Shown: piece by piece, positions 1-8,478 of the stretch
Layout of the letters: the number at the start of each line of letters is the position of its first letter
How positions within the stretch are numbered: the first letter of the stretch is position 1
Assembly (NCBI GenBank): GCA_014885115.2
Contig: WKLE02000457.1
Span: 21,429-33,280 of the forward strand
DNA length: 11,852 nt
Source of the DNA: Asterionellopsis glacialis
Lineage: Eukaryota > Bacillariophyta > Plagiogrammaphyceae > Rhaphoneidales > Asterionellopsidaceae
Direction of reading: 5' to 3'
The notes under the pieces: model-generated
Database searches by the model: none
What the model was told of the DNA's origin: nothing
The model's input: the letters and a program-made list of their open reading frames with translations, nothing else
Made by a program: the position numbers and the translations under genes

Positions 1-500
1 GCATAGGGCATCATGGAAGTGTGTGGTGCTACTAAATCTAGATCCTTGTGTTCTAGGTCTAAAGGAGTACTAGGGTGTGTGTAGACACATAGAATTTTGA
101 CGTCCAACAAATGAATAGTACCTAGTGGAGTCAAGCCCAGCAGACATTTTATAACCAGCTGGATTCCATCAACATGTGTCACAAACCTGGACACCACTGT
201 TTCTTCACCAATCTGGAAATAAGAACTTCTTGTGGCATGATTGCTGCACTTCTAATCCTTCTTGAGGATAATTTTAGCACATCTAAGAGAAAATTCCATG
301 AATAATACACATCCAAGGTCTCAGAACTTTACTACACTGCTGCACCCAATTAAATAACACACTACAACCATTGCCAGTTTGTTGTCTGTTGCACAAAAAT
401 GCAAGAAATAATACTCTAAACATATACAACTCTGCATCACTAGTACTGTCCATCAATTTTGCATTCAAGACCACAAACAAATCAAGATGAAACAAATCTG

Positions 501-520
501 ATCATACTTTATCATACTTT
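501..520. repeat. 10-bp tandem duplication
   Basis: The unit ATCATACTTT occurs twice head to tail with no mismatch. It looks like a simple replication-slippage duplication; no function is suggested. Confidence 0.7.
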
Positions 521-661
521 TACATGCTACATCCAAGGCCACTACCACCCACCAAACACCTCAATACAAACAAACAAATAACTAAATTTCCACCATGATA
601 GTGATTCAAGACATCAAGGCAACACAGTGGAAATTTAAGGAAACACTTCATAGCAATATGA

Positions 662-663
662 NN
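662..663. other. Two undetermined bases (NN)
   Basis: The sequence reads 'annt' here, so two bases were not resolved. This marks draft-quality assembly within the CpG-void block and may be a collapsed or low-coverage position. Confidence 0.95.
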
Positions 664-919
664 TAAACATTTTGACTCACAAAAGTGACACTGCCCCCAC
701 ACTCTACCCTGTGGTGCACACCAGTTGTCCACTGCCAGGTTGTGCAACTGGCAGTTCTTGTTATCTGTGTGCTGCATTAGGCACCAGAACTTGGAGAGCT
801 GCAATCAGACCTTGTTCTAATTTCATGTAGTGCATATTAAATTTAATATTGTTTTATTATACTATTTACCAGCAGTATTCATCATGTTATGGTGTGGAGA
901 ACAAGCCCAATTTTTATAT

Positions 920-1013
920 GGTTGCTTGGTTTGTTGGTTGGTTGGTTGGTTTGTTGGTTTGTTGGTTTGTTGGTAGGTTAGTTGGTTGGTTAGTTGGTTA
1001 GTTGGTTAGTTAG

Positions 1014-1044
<31 letters not shown>

Positions 1045-1049
1045 GTTGG
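920..1049 (+). repeat. G/T-rich tetranucleotide microsatellite (GTTG/GTTT/GTTA)n
   Basis: About 130 bp of 4-bp repeat with almost no C on the plus strand. The first part (to about 972) mixes GTTG and GTTT units. The second part mostly alternates GTTA and GTTG, giving an 8-bp period with a few repeated units. Four GG doublets spaced by TT at 936-949 could form a two-tetrad G-quadruplex. It ends sharply at GGCC. Such arrays are length-variable between haplotypes. Confidence 0.9.
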
Positions 1050-2440
1050 CCAGAATGCCCCCTAGTTGAACCATTAATTAGGTTTCATATGGTAGGCACT
1101 CTGCCTAAATAAATGACACTATGATAAAAAAAACACAAGCACAAGAACATGACAGAAACATTTGTAACTTTTTAGATGCAGGGCCTACTAGAAAAAGGTC
1201 CCTCGGTTCATACAACAATCTACTAACCAACTACACAAAGAACAGTGGATGGAGTCTTGGTTTTGAATTATTGTTTTGAATGTTTACTGCTCAGTTTTGA
1301 ATAATTTTGTTCTTTTTTGGAATTGGTGATAAATCATGGTAGTTTTTTGGAGACACCATTTATGAAAAGGATCAACAATATTATCATTTACTCCTCCTAT
1401 CCCAAAATAATTGCAACAATCAAGATTGTACTTTCTGATATACACTGTACACACATTTGAGACCAATCATCATATGCATCTAAGGACTCTTCCATAAACA
1501 CATGAGGAAATCAGTATCTATTAAGAGAATTCTATGATGAAAAACAATGGAGCCTTGTTGGTTGGGAGTTTTGGTCATTGTGGTCCATTTTCCAACCCCT
1601 TTTTACTCAGCCTCTAAAAGAGACATGTAGCAGGTAATTATTAGTTGTTACTATTATTACTAGGTTTTTTTTGTACCTTTTGCTGCAGATAGAATCATAT
1701 GATGATGATGGTACAGAAAAATGTTTCAAAACAGGCCCAATAAGAGGTTTATCACCTTAAATTAAAGGAAACACATTATTTTTGTATTGCTATCTTGGCT
1801 CATAGTTGTAAGCTTTGAGGATAATTCAAAATTGCAATGGTGTTCTTTTCAAAAGGATTGTAATAACTCAAGCAAAAAATATACTTCTACAAATAAAGAC
1901 CATTGCCACTTAGTAGCTTTAGATCCAATATGTGGTTTGCAATTTCTTGTATATTTTTCAACTAGAATGCCTCCTTCCCCAGCAGTAGGGCTGATGCAAT
2001 TAGTTTGGTGGCACAGAGGAAGTGTATAAAGAATGATATTGGTTCTTTTAGTTATACCCCTTTGCAATGTGTTGTAGATGGTTGAATGTTGGTTTTGGCT
2101 ATCATTGTGAACAAACTTGATGACAACACCTTGATAATGCAATCCTTTTTTTAAAAGTGAGCTTTATAACAAGAAATATGTTACAAGCTATGGAGGTGCT
2201 ATGGATGAAATATCATGGGATGGACTTCTTGTTCTATAAGCCTAAAGTATCATTCTCTACATCTAGTGTTTAGTACAAAGAACATGCAAATGTACATCAT
2301 TATTGTACTTTTAAAATAATACTGTATTTCTTTTTCCAAGTATCATAGAGGACACTTTTGGTGTAGGTTGCTTTGGATGTCCTTGTGTGTCTCCAGAGGT
2401 ACAGCTTGCACATTGATATAATAAGTAGTAATGCATCTTT
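1050..2440. other. Non-coding stretch, no gene seen
   Basis: Contains only short overlapping frames on both strands (for example 1787-2029 plus and 1849-2142 minus) with no recognisable domain and no supporting splice structure. It holds the CpG at 1204 and otherwise none. I see no structured RNA or long repeat. Confidence 0.55.
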
Positions 2441-2948
2441 GCTTAACTTCTCAAGCTTGAAATCATAAGTTTCCATAAAAGCACTATCACGCTTGAACAT
2501 TCTTGCTTATTGAACAACATGATCCTAGCATCTGGCCTCCTTTGTAAATTTTTAAATTATAGTAGAATATGATGTCCAGGATGGGTTGGAATGGCCCATA
2601 AGCAAAGCAAGGTCAAGGAATTTTGGGTAAATTACCTCCTCTTGCCTACATTTGTGTGTGACCTGTTATATCATGCTAATCAGGAGTATCCCATGATCAT
2701 GTGCAACAAGCATAAGTTGAAAAGAACATGAAATTGTAATTTTCTAGTTTTTCTATCTAAAGAATCTTGGGTATTTTTATACTAATGCTCTAACTTATTT
2801 GTGCATTAAAAGTTCTATTATCATTCTTCAATGATTAAGCCTCATACTAAATTTCTGGCACTATAGAATCTATTGTGTTACAACAAAGAATGAATTAATA
2901 CAGTCCACAGTACCCAGTAAAAGCAATGGGCCTACTTTTGGCAAACCT

Positions 2949-3173
2949 AAAATTGCTTATTAAACACTTTTTTCAAGCTTGACCTAAGCAATGTTGCTTA
3001 TTTGTGATGTTATGTAAAGTTGTTCAAGGTTTTTAAACTAAAATTTACTTATTATTTTCAAAAAATTATGATTGATGATGTCAGCATATAAACAACACTA
3101 CAAATTTTAAGCTTGAAATTGCATATTTCAAGTAATTTTTCCAAGCTTGACCTGAAGTAAAGGATATTGCTTA
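2949..3173 (+). repeat. Diverged direct repeat, two copies (2949-3000 and 3115-3173)
   Basis: The copies share, in order, AATTGC(T/A)TATT, then an exact 12-mer CAAGCTTGACCT (2974-2985 and 3142-3153), then an AAG(C/T)AA segment, then TTGCTTA. Spacing differs by only a few bases. A third, looser copy may lie at 6077-6116 (AAGCTTGA, then GAGCAA, then ATATTGCTTA). This is best read as relics of one short dispersed element. No terminal repeats or target-site duplications were found. Confidence 0.45.
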
Positions 3174-4780
3174 GTACACTGGGTGTTGACTGTGTTAAGG
3201 AAAAAATAGTTTATTCAAACAACCTTCTCTGTAAGATGAATTTAGCTATTAAAGTTGCTTGTTAGAATCAAACCAAAAAGATATTTGACTCTACCACAGT
3301 TGAAACTGTTTTTTTACAACATCAAACTTGATATACTGGCAGCTGATAAATGAACAAATTGTTCTGAACAACAACCTTATAATAGTGTTACAACAATCAA
3401 AGAAGAACTTACAAACAAAGTCAGATATGAGTCAAAGCTGAAGTAACCAATAGTTAGCCTTCTTGAGAAAATATCACTACTCTACTATGACAGAGCCAGG
3501 TATCCAAAAGATTTTTCTCATAAGAGTGTTGAAGAGTGTTCAACAATGCAACAGAAATGCCCTGGTGAGAGGAGGGTGGTAAAAATGTACTTAGATAAGC
3601 ACACAATGAATTGTGGCATACATATGTCATTTGGAGCAGGATATAGGATCTGCTGTTGTTTGAAAATTGTGCTGAAATTTCTATAGCAGGAATTTTAATC
3701 AGGGTTTTTTGAATTATAATTCAATCTTGTTCTAAACAATCAATTCATAGAGGTAGCAGCTGCCAAATGAGTTGACCACCATGATCACAACATACAGATT
3801 ACTAGAGACAAGGATGGGAAAAGAAGACTTTTTTCTTCATGCCAACCAACAGGAACATGGAGATGTACACCCTCCAGTACCAAAGAAGAAGGTTGAAGTA
3901 AAGAGGAACCTCTATTGGCTTCAGTACAGAAACAATACCACAAAATCCTAAAAAAGGATTACAGTATTACCTGCTTTTTAATTTTTAACATCATGATCAC
4001 CTACTAGTAGATGTTTTCTTGTACTTCTTGCATATACTATATATATATGGTACTGCAAGCTACTAGATTTTTGTTCTACAATGTTGTTGATATAATTTTT
4101 TTTACAAGTATTTTTAAATTCCTTTTTTCTTTATACTTTTTCTATGTGTAAAGCAAATTCTGCTGTTCTTGCTGCCTTCCAATTCTGTGTTGTGATGTTT
4201 TTGACTACCAATCTTGTACTTTCATAGACACCAGGTGTACATTACATATGAATTTTTCTGTTTTATCTGGTTTGCTGATGTACTGCATCATGTGTTACTT
4301 ATAGTTCTTTTCAACCTCTTCTCAAAGTCTAGACCCAGCAAGGAGCATGTTAATAGATGATGATGGGTTCTATATATTTTGCTAAGTTTGAGATAAACTC
4401 CTTTGGATAATTTGTTCAAGCTTGAAAAAGGTGACACTCAGACACCACCAGAGACATCATTAATATAACAGACAAAAGACAGTTCAATTTTTGCTTTAGT
4501 TGCATGCCTTAGAGGCTCTATGATATCCAGATCTTTGTGTTGAGGGTATAGATGGCACTTGAAATATTTTTAGAAAACTTCAAGCTTGCACTATATACAT
4601 TTACTATGTGATGGCCTGCCAACTATTGATGGGTCTGGACTCTTCTAGTGTTAGTAAAAGATCTTTTTTCATTGCTATTAGATTGTATACCAGTTTTATG
4701 TTTTGACTGTTGATCCTTTATAATTTCATAAACCAAGTCATTCAAGTATTCAAAAATTCTGTCTTACCACATGACTGATT

Positions 4781-4789
4781 CCCCCCCCC
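4781..4789 (+). repeat. C9 homopolymer
   Basis: Nine consecutive C in otherwise AT-rich DNA. A second run of eight C lies at 5278-5285. Such runs are prone to length error in sequencing, so reading frames through them are unreliable. Confidence 0.85.
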
Positions 4790-5277
4790 TGAATGCCTGG
4801 GTGCAAGAAAAGGATTCATTTATAAGCTCACCACTGCTCCCCTTTTTACCTCTACTAGCCTACATCTACCTTCAAGATACTAGAACTCTTTTTGAGGTTT
4901 TGTCATTAATGAAATCAGTATTTTTTTCATTTGAACCATATGTGAATGATGGTCTAGCTGTTTGTTTCCATATGATTAGCATTTATGGAAATTTTACACA
5001 GTACTACAAAAAATTCTAATCCTCTTCACTAAAAGAAAGGCATACAGACAGTACAGGATGCTGTGGCTATTCTTCACCAATATTTTTTAAAAGAGGGATA
5101 TTTTGTACCATATCCAATGCTAAATTAGAACCAAACAAGAACATAAAAAGAAAACACATTTCCACTTAGTTTTTGGTCTGATGATGGAAATCATTGTAAT
5201 TTATCTTCTTCTGTCACACTGTAAGGACCATGGAGCTGATCAGTCTTTGATTGATGGCCTTTAGGTGCTCCTCAACT

Positions 5278-5285
5278 CCCCCCCC
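5278..5285 (+). repeat. C8 homopolymer
   Basis: Eight consecutive C, the second such run within 500 bp. It is CpG-free on both sides, so these Cs have no methylatable CG context. Confidence 0.85.
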
Positions 5286-6118
5286 TCTATCATCTCAATT
5301 CTACTAATGTGTTTTAGTGTATGGTATAATGAAGTAAGTACACAGCAAAATTGGAATGATTCACTTTTTACAGCCATTAGGTATGGTAGGTTATGCACAC
5401 AATTCTATGACAATATGAGATACAATATCACACCAAAAAGAAGATGAATTCTTTGGTATAAGTGAAGGATATTGTGTGACAACAACAAAAAGGTAGAAGA
5501 TCTCTATGTAATTGATGTAATTTTGAAACATCAAATAGTATCTAAGTAAGTAACACTAACCTTTCCATTAGTACACAAATATAAAATGTATTATTCTGCA
5601 AAGAACACAAACAGACAAATTTATGCAAGACAATCTACTGTTGTTATCTATTATATCATCCACAGGAACTCAGGTATAGAGTTGTTATTGACCAATAATC
5701 ATGATCAATATTGTCCTGTTTTAAATTTTTTTGAAGCTTACTGCCTACCTACTCCAAGGCAAAAATCATTCCTTCTAAAATAATTTTAGGTTAAATAATA
5801 GAGCTATGATTGTTATTATCCATAGAATTCTAAATGTTGTCTTTGCATGTCAGCAACTGACATTCAGTTTTTAAGCTTGACATTGTGGCTGTATGGGGTA
5901 CCTTGTAATTCAAGCTTAGCTTCTAAGACTTGGTGAGTGTGTGATGTCACAGACAGATGTTGTCAGAATTAGATACTAAATAAATATTTCTACATTTTCT
6001 TTCAATTTCATTAAGGCTGAAATTAGAAAATAAATCCAAATAAATTTTTGAGCTTTATAGGGGAGAGTTCAATTTTAAGCTTGAGATGCATGAGCAACAG
6101 AGGAGAATATTGCTTATA

Positions 6119-7591
6119 TCCAGAAGCAACCTATACCATATATATAATTGCTATTGCTAGGAAGTAGTGGCCTAGATCAGCAGCCTATAAGAAGTAATAC
6201 CCAAGAGCTGACATTGTTCTACACTTTTGAAGTTCATTTGATATCATTTTCTTCTTCAAAGAGTAGATGTAGAGGAAGAGTCTGTTTTGGGCTGACTACT
6301 CATAAGTTTTGTGTCTTTGCTCTTGTTCAGGGGATTGCAAAGTTCTACTACTTCCCATCTACTAAATATTTGATGTTGTAGGTTTTTTGAAGCAAATGCC
6401 TTTCTTTTTAGGGCCTACCATATTTTTGAGCAGTAACTTGTGAGTATTTTTATACACACATGTTTTGTTAGCAAAGTTTGCACACACATGACACAGACAA
6501 TAAACTAGTATTTACTTACTACAACAAGTGTGCTGTATGGGAGGTTTTAAAGTTGCTTCTTAAAATTAAGAGAAATAACGGTATATACACATTCTGGGTA
6601 ACATATTTGTAGTACAATGTTGGTATGTACAGATTTTTTGGGGATGGGAATGGGGGATAAGTATATGCAAAAAATATTTAGATTTATTTTTAAAATAGAT
6701 CCTTTACAAAACAAGAATGTAGAGGGTGGTATCACAATGACTACTGTAAACAGTTATTATGCATGTTCTTGGCAGTTAACAGCCAAGGCATGGTGAGCCT
6801 GTTTGTAATCAAAGAGTATGATCATGATGTGGATCATTCATGTGAAAAGAAAATTTTGCCAAAATGGTTGTGTCTGACTGTATATACAAGGTTTGCTCAG
6901 ATTTTTTTGTAAACAACAAACAGTGACACATCCAGGTATGTCCTTATATTTGCATGCCCATAAGATCTCAAAAAATGTTTCTATTCATGCCCTTGTTCCT
7001 GGATCATGGATGATATTTTTGATCAACATTACTGTGCAGTAAATTTTCATACAGAGGAAAAAACCACTCTCTATCTACTATTTGTTTTTGTTATAGTAGT
7101 ATTTTTATAAACACTTGGTGGAGAAAAGGGAAAGGGATGCTTAAAAAAAGGCTTCACTTGAAAAAAGGGTTTCAAATTATGCTGCAGGTTAAGAACAAAT
7201 CACAAGAAAGACAAGAATGGAACATTTTAGTAGCAATTAGGCAAAAAATCATGCAGCAACTAACCCTTTTAAAGGAGAACAGGTGTAATAAACCTGTACA
7301 CATTATTTGTATACAATACAGATGAAGATAATAAAAAAAATAAAAAGACTAAACAGACAAAGAGGCAGATTCTTTGTATTTTTCTATAGAATTTAAATAA
7401 TTCACCATAGTAATCAACTTTTTTGGTACTTGCTATGATGAACTTTAACATTCAATTGCTGTCCAATTATGCTCACTTTTATATCATTGGTGATGTTGGA
7501 ATTATATGGTCTTAATGTATTGCCCTTTTGAGATGTTGTATTGTCATCATTCTTTCCCTTGTCATTGCCTATGTTACAACTTGATTGTTTT
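6119..7591. other. Non-coding stretch, right end of the CpG-void block
   Basis: Only short frames without recognisable domains occur here, some opening with TTG. One CpG (6579) is present, followed by about 1 kb without any. A 9-bp inverted pair, TTGTCATTG at 7559-7567 and CAATGACAA at 7657-7665, straddles the point where CpG reappears; its significance is doubtful. Confidence 0.5.
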
Positions 7592-7761
7592 CGAGAAAGG
7601 CAAGGTGTGATATGGTGGAGGGACTCGTGTAATAGCTCGACTAGCATACCCACCTTCAATGACAAAAAAGTATATTTTTTCTGGACCACTTTTGTGAGGG
7701 GGGGTGGTACATCAGCGTAGTGACCAGATTTTGAAAGTCCGCTTTTATGTAGCAGTCTACC

Positions 7762-7788
7762 GGTAAGCGCTTACCAGGTACTAGTACC
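7762..7788. repeat. Two adjacent perfect palindromes
   Basis: GGTAAGCGCTTACC (7762-7775, 14 bp) is followed after one base by GGTACTAGTACC (7777-7788, 12 bp). Both are perfect dyads sharing the ends GGTA and TACC. They lie about 170 bp inside the CpG-containing side of the boundary and about 690 bp upstream of the gene's ATG. Binding sites for a dimeric regulator are possible; no known site was recognised. Confidence 0.6.
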
Positions 7789-8191
7789 AGGCGGCATAAC
7801 AAATGCATGTTATTGGGACTACCTTACCTTACTGTGGCTTTTTAACTGCTTACTACTGGCTTTCTATTGTTCCATGAATGACGTCAGCTCTTAGATGTGC
7901 AGCTGTCTGGACCATCCTCTTCTTAAGTATCAAAAGTACGTAGAAATATATAAGGTAAAGAAACATTATATAAATTGCTCTATTGTATTTATATACATAG
8001 GAGCCATGAACGATTTTGAAAAAAGTGGACCTCAACGGCGGCAGTTAGTAGTTCCCTCGACTATTTTTATGTATTCACTCATATTACAAGGTATGAATCA
8101 CTGTACCCGGTGTATTATTTTGACTCGACTGGCGTCATACTGATAATGTACATAGCAAGAGAGGTAGTCTTAAAATAATTCTTAATATAAA

Positions 8192-8247
8192 ATGATACTA
8201 CAGTACCTGTAAGGTACGGATAGGCTGTCCTACAGGTACATTATCAT
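8192..8247. repeat. Imperfect inverted repeat (cruciform-capable)
   Basis: The core arms are GTACCTGTA (8203-8211) and TACAGGTAC (8231-8239), perfect complements. They extend inward to GG/CC with one bulged A. Outer arms ATGATA (8192-8197) and TATCAT (8242-8247) continue the symmetry after unequal 5- and 2-base gaps. It lies about 230 bp before the start codon. It could be a regulatory dyad or the relic of a small inverted-repeat element. Confidence 0.5.
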
Positions 8248-8452
8248 CATACAATGCGCCGGACACTCTATTAGTATTTAGTACCCAACGGTTGAACGGA
8301 AAATCCAACGCTTTTGTGTGTCTTAAGGACCCAAGTCCGATCATGTTTTTTGATCTCTTTCGAATAACATATAATTACCTGGTACCATAATAAGCATATT
8401 TACACACCTCTCACAACATTCGTTGCTCGCAGAATTTTGTCGAGGTTTGAAC

Positions 8453-8461
8453 ATGGAATAG
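8453..8461 (+). promoter_or_regulatory. Two-codon upstream ORF (Met-Glu-stop)
   Basis: ATG GAA TAG lies 17 bases before the main ATG, in a different frame. If transcription starts upstream of 8453, a scanning ribosome would meet this minimal ORF first, which could lower or tune initiation at 8479. The transcript start is unknown, so this is only a possibility. Confidence 0.3.
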
Positions 8462-8478
8462 AAAAGACGAGACTCAAA

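Larger units (their letters stand above)
1..917. other. Non-coding stretch, no gene seen
   Basis: The minus-strand frames at 283-495 and 520-804 are short, have no recognisable domain, and the second crosses the undetermined bases. I see no RNA gene or terminal repeat. The only local structures are the 10-bp tandem duplication at 501-520 and the two Ns at 662-663. Confidence 0.6.
2451..6084. repeat. Dispersed AAGCTTG(A) word family, 8 sites
   Basis: AAGCTTG starts at 2453, 2975, 3109, 3143, 4418, 4582, 5873 and 6077; all but the 4582 site continue with A. Three sites (2451, 2973, 4416) are the full 10-bp palindrome TCAAGCTTGA. Three (3105, 5869, 6073) share the 12-mer TTTTAAGCTTGA. At this base composition a given 8-mer of this type is expected about 0.15 times per strand in 7.6 kb. 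The word is probably a conserved core of an old dispersed repeat; a protein-binding palindrome is the alternative. Confidence 0.6.
2441..6118. other. Non-coding stretch with recurring AAGCTTGA words
   Basis: No convincing gene. Open stretches include 3781-3951 (56 codons, ATG preceded by ACCACC) and 4771-5019 (82 codons, starting shortly before a C9 run). Neither resembles a family I recognise, and this many open stretches are expected by chance. From 2491 to 6578 there is not one CpG. Recurring words (AAGCTTGA, ATTGCTTA, CATGATCA) suggest the segment is partly made of diverged copies of short dispersed elements. Confidence 0.5.
1..7591. other. CpG-void, gene-less block
   Basis: Reading every line by eye I find only four CG dinucleotides (C at 101, 1204, 2490, 6579). 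At the roughly 34% GC estimated here, about 200 would be expected. No reading frame is longer than about 100 codons and none looks like a known protein. The block is not simply low complexity: C and G are both common, and TG and CA are abundant (line 721-780, one example, has about 10 TG and 5 CA). The pattern fits decay of methylated CpG in old transposon or heterochromatic sequence, which is inference. tRNA and rRNA genes are unlikely, since their conserved parts normally contain CpG. Confidence 0.85.
7592..8478. other. Intergenic region upstream of the IQ-motif gene
   Basis: CpG returns here at about 32 per kb by hand count although the region is non-coding, so the contrast with the left block is not a coding effect. 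It holds a G7 run (7698-7704), twin palindromes (7762-7788), an imperfect inverted repeat (8192-8247) and a frame of 82 codons at 7895-8143 that I do not accept as a gene. The last 80 bases before the ATG include a C/T/A-rich stretch with CACACCTCTCACAACATTCG, a plausible initiator zone. No clear TATA box sits at a defined distance. Confidence 0.5.

Noticed and set aside
1787..2142. Overlapping frames on both strands (80 and 97 codons)
   Set aside because: Mutually overlapping, no family resemblance; chance openings in non-coding sequence.
3781..3951. 56-codon frame with an ACCACC ATG start
   Set aside because: Short, CpG-free, no homologue recognised. Frames of this length are expected by chance in 7.6 kb read six ways.
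4771..5019. 82-codon plus-strand frame with hydrophobic segments
   Set aside because: It runs through a C9 homopolymer near its start, has no known domain, and sits in the decayed CpG-void block.
1..7591. tRNA, rRNA, CRISPR array or intact transposon in the left block
   Set aside because: No regularly spaced repeats, no terminal repeats with target duplications, no transposase or reverse transcriptase motifs seen, and lack of CpG argues against tRNA or rRNA genes.
7559..7665. 9-bp inverted pair TTGTCATTG / CAATGACAA flanking the CpG boundary as terminal repeats of an element
   Set aside because: Too short, no extension of the arms and no flanking duplication; could be chance.
7895..8143. 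82-codon plus-strand frame upstream of the gene
   Set aside because: No recognisable domain and unremarkable composition. It contains intron-like signals (GTAAAG at 7955 to TAG at 8000; GTATGA at 8091), but splicing them either ends the frame at once or fails to join the downstream gene's frame.
8091..8432. Intron joining 7895-8090 to the IQ gene through the CAG acceptor at 8430-8432
   Set aside because: The phases do not match: the junction leads into a stop at 8459-8461. A purely untranslated leader intron remains possible but unsupported.
8437..8478. TTG at 8437 as start of the IQ protein, adding 14 residues
   Set aside because: A TTG start is a bacterial convention; this is eukaryotic DNA, and the first in-frame ATG (8479) has a better context.
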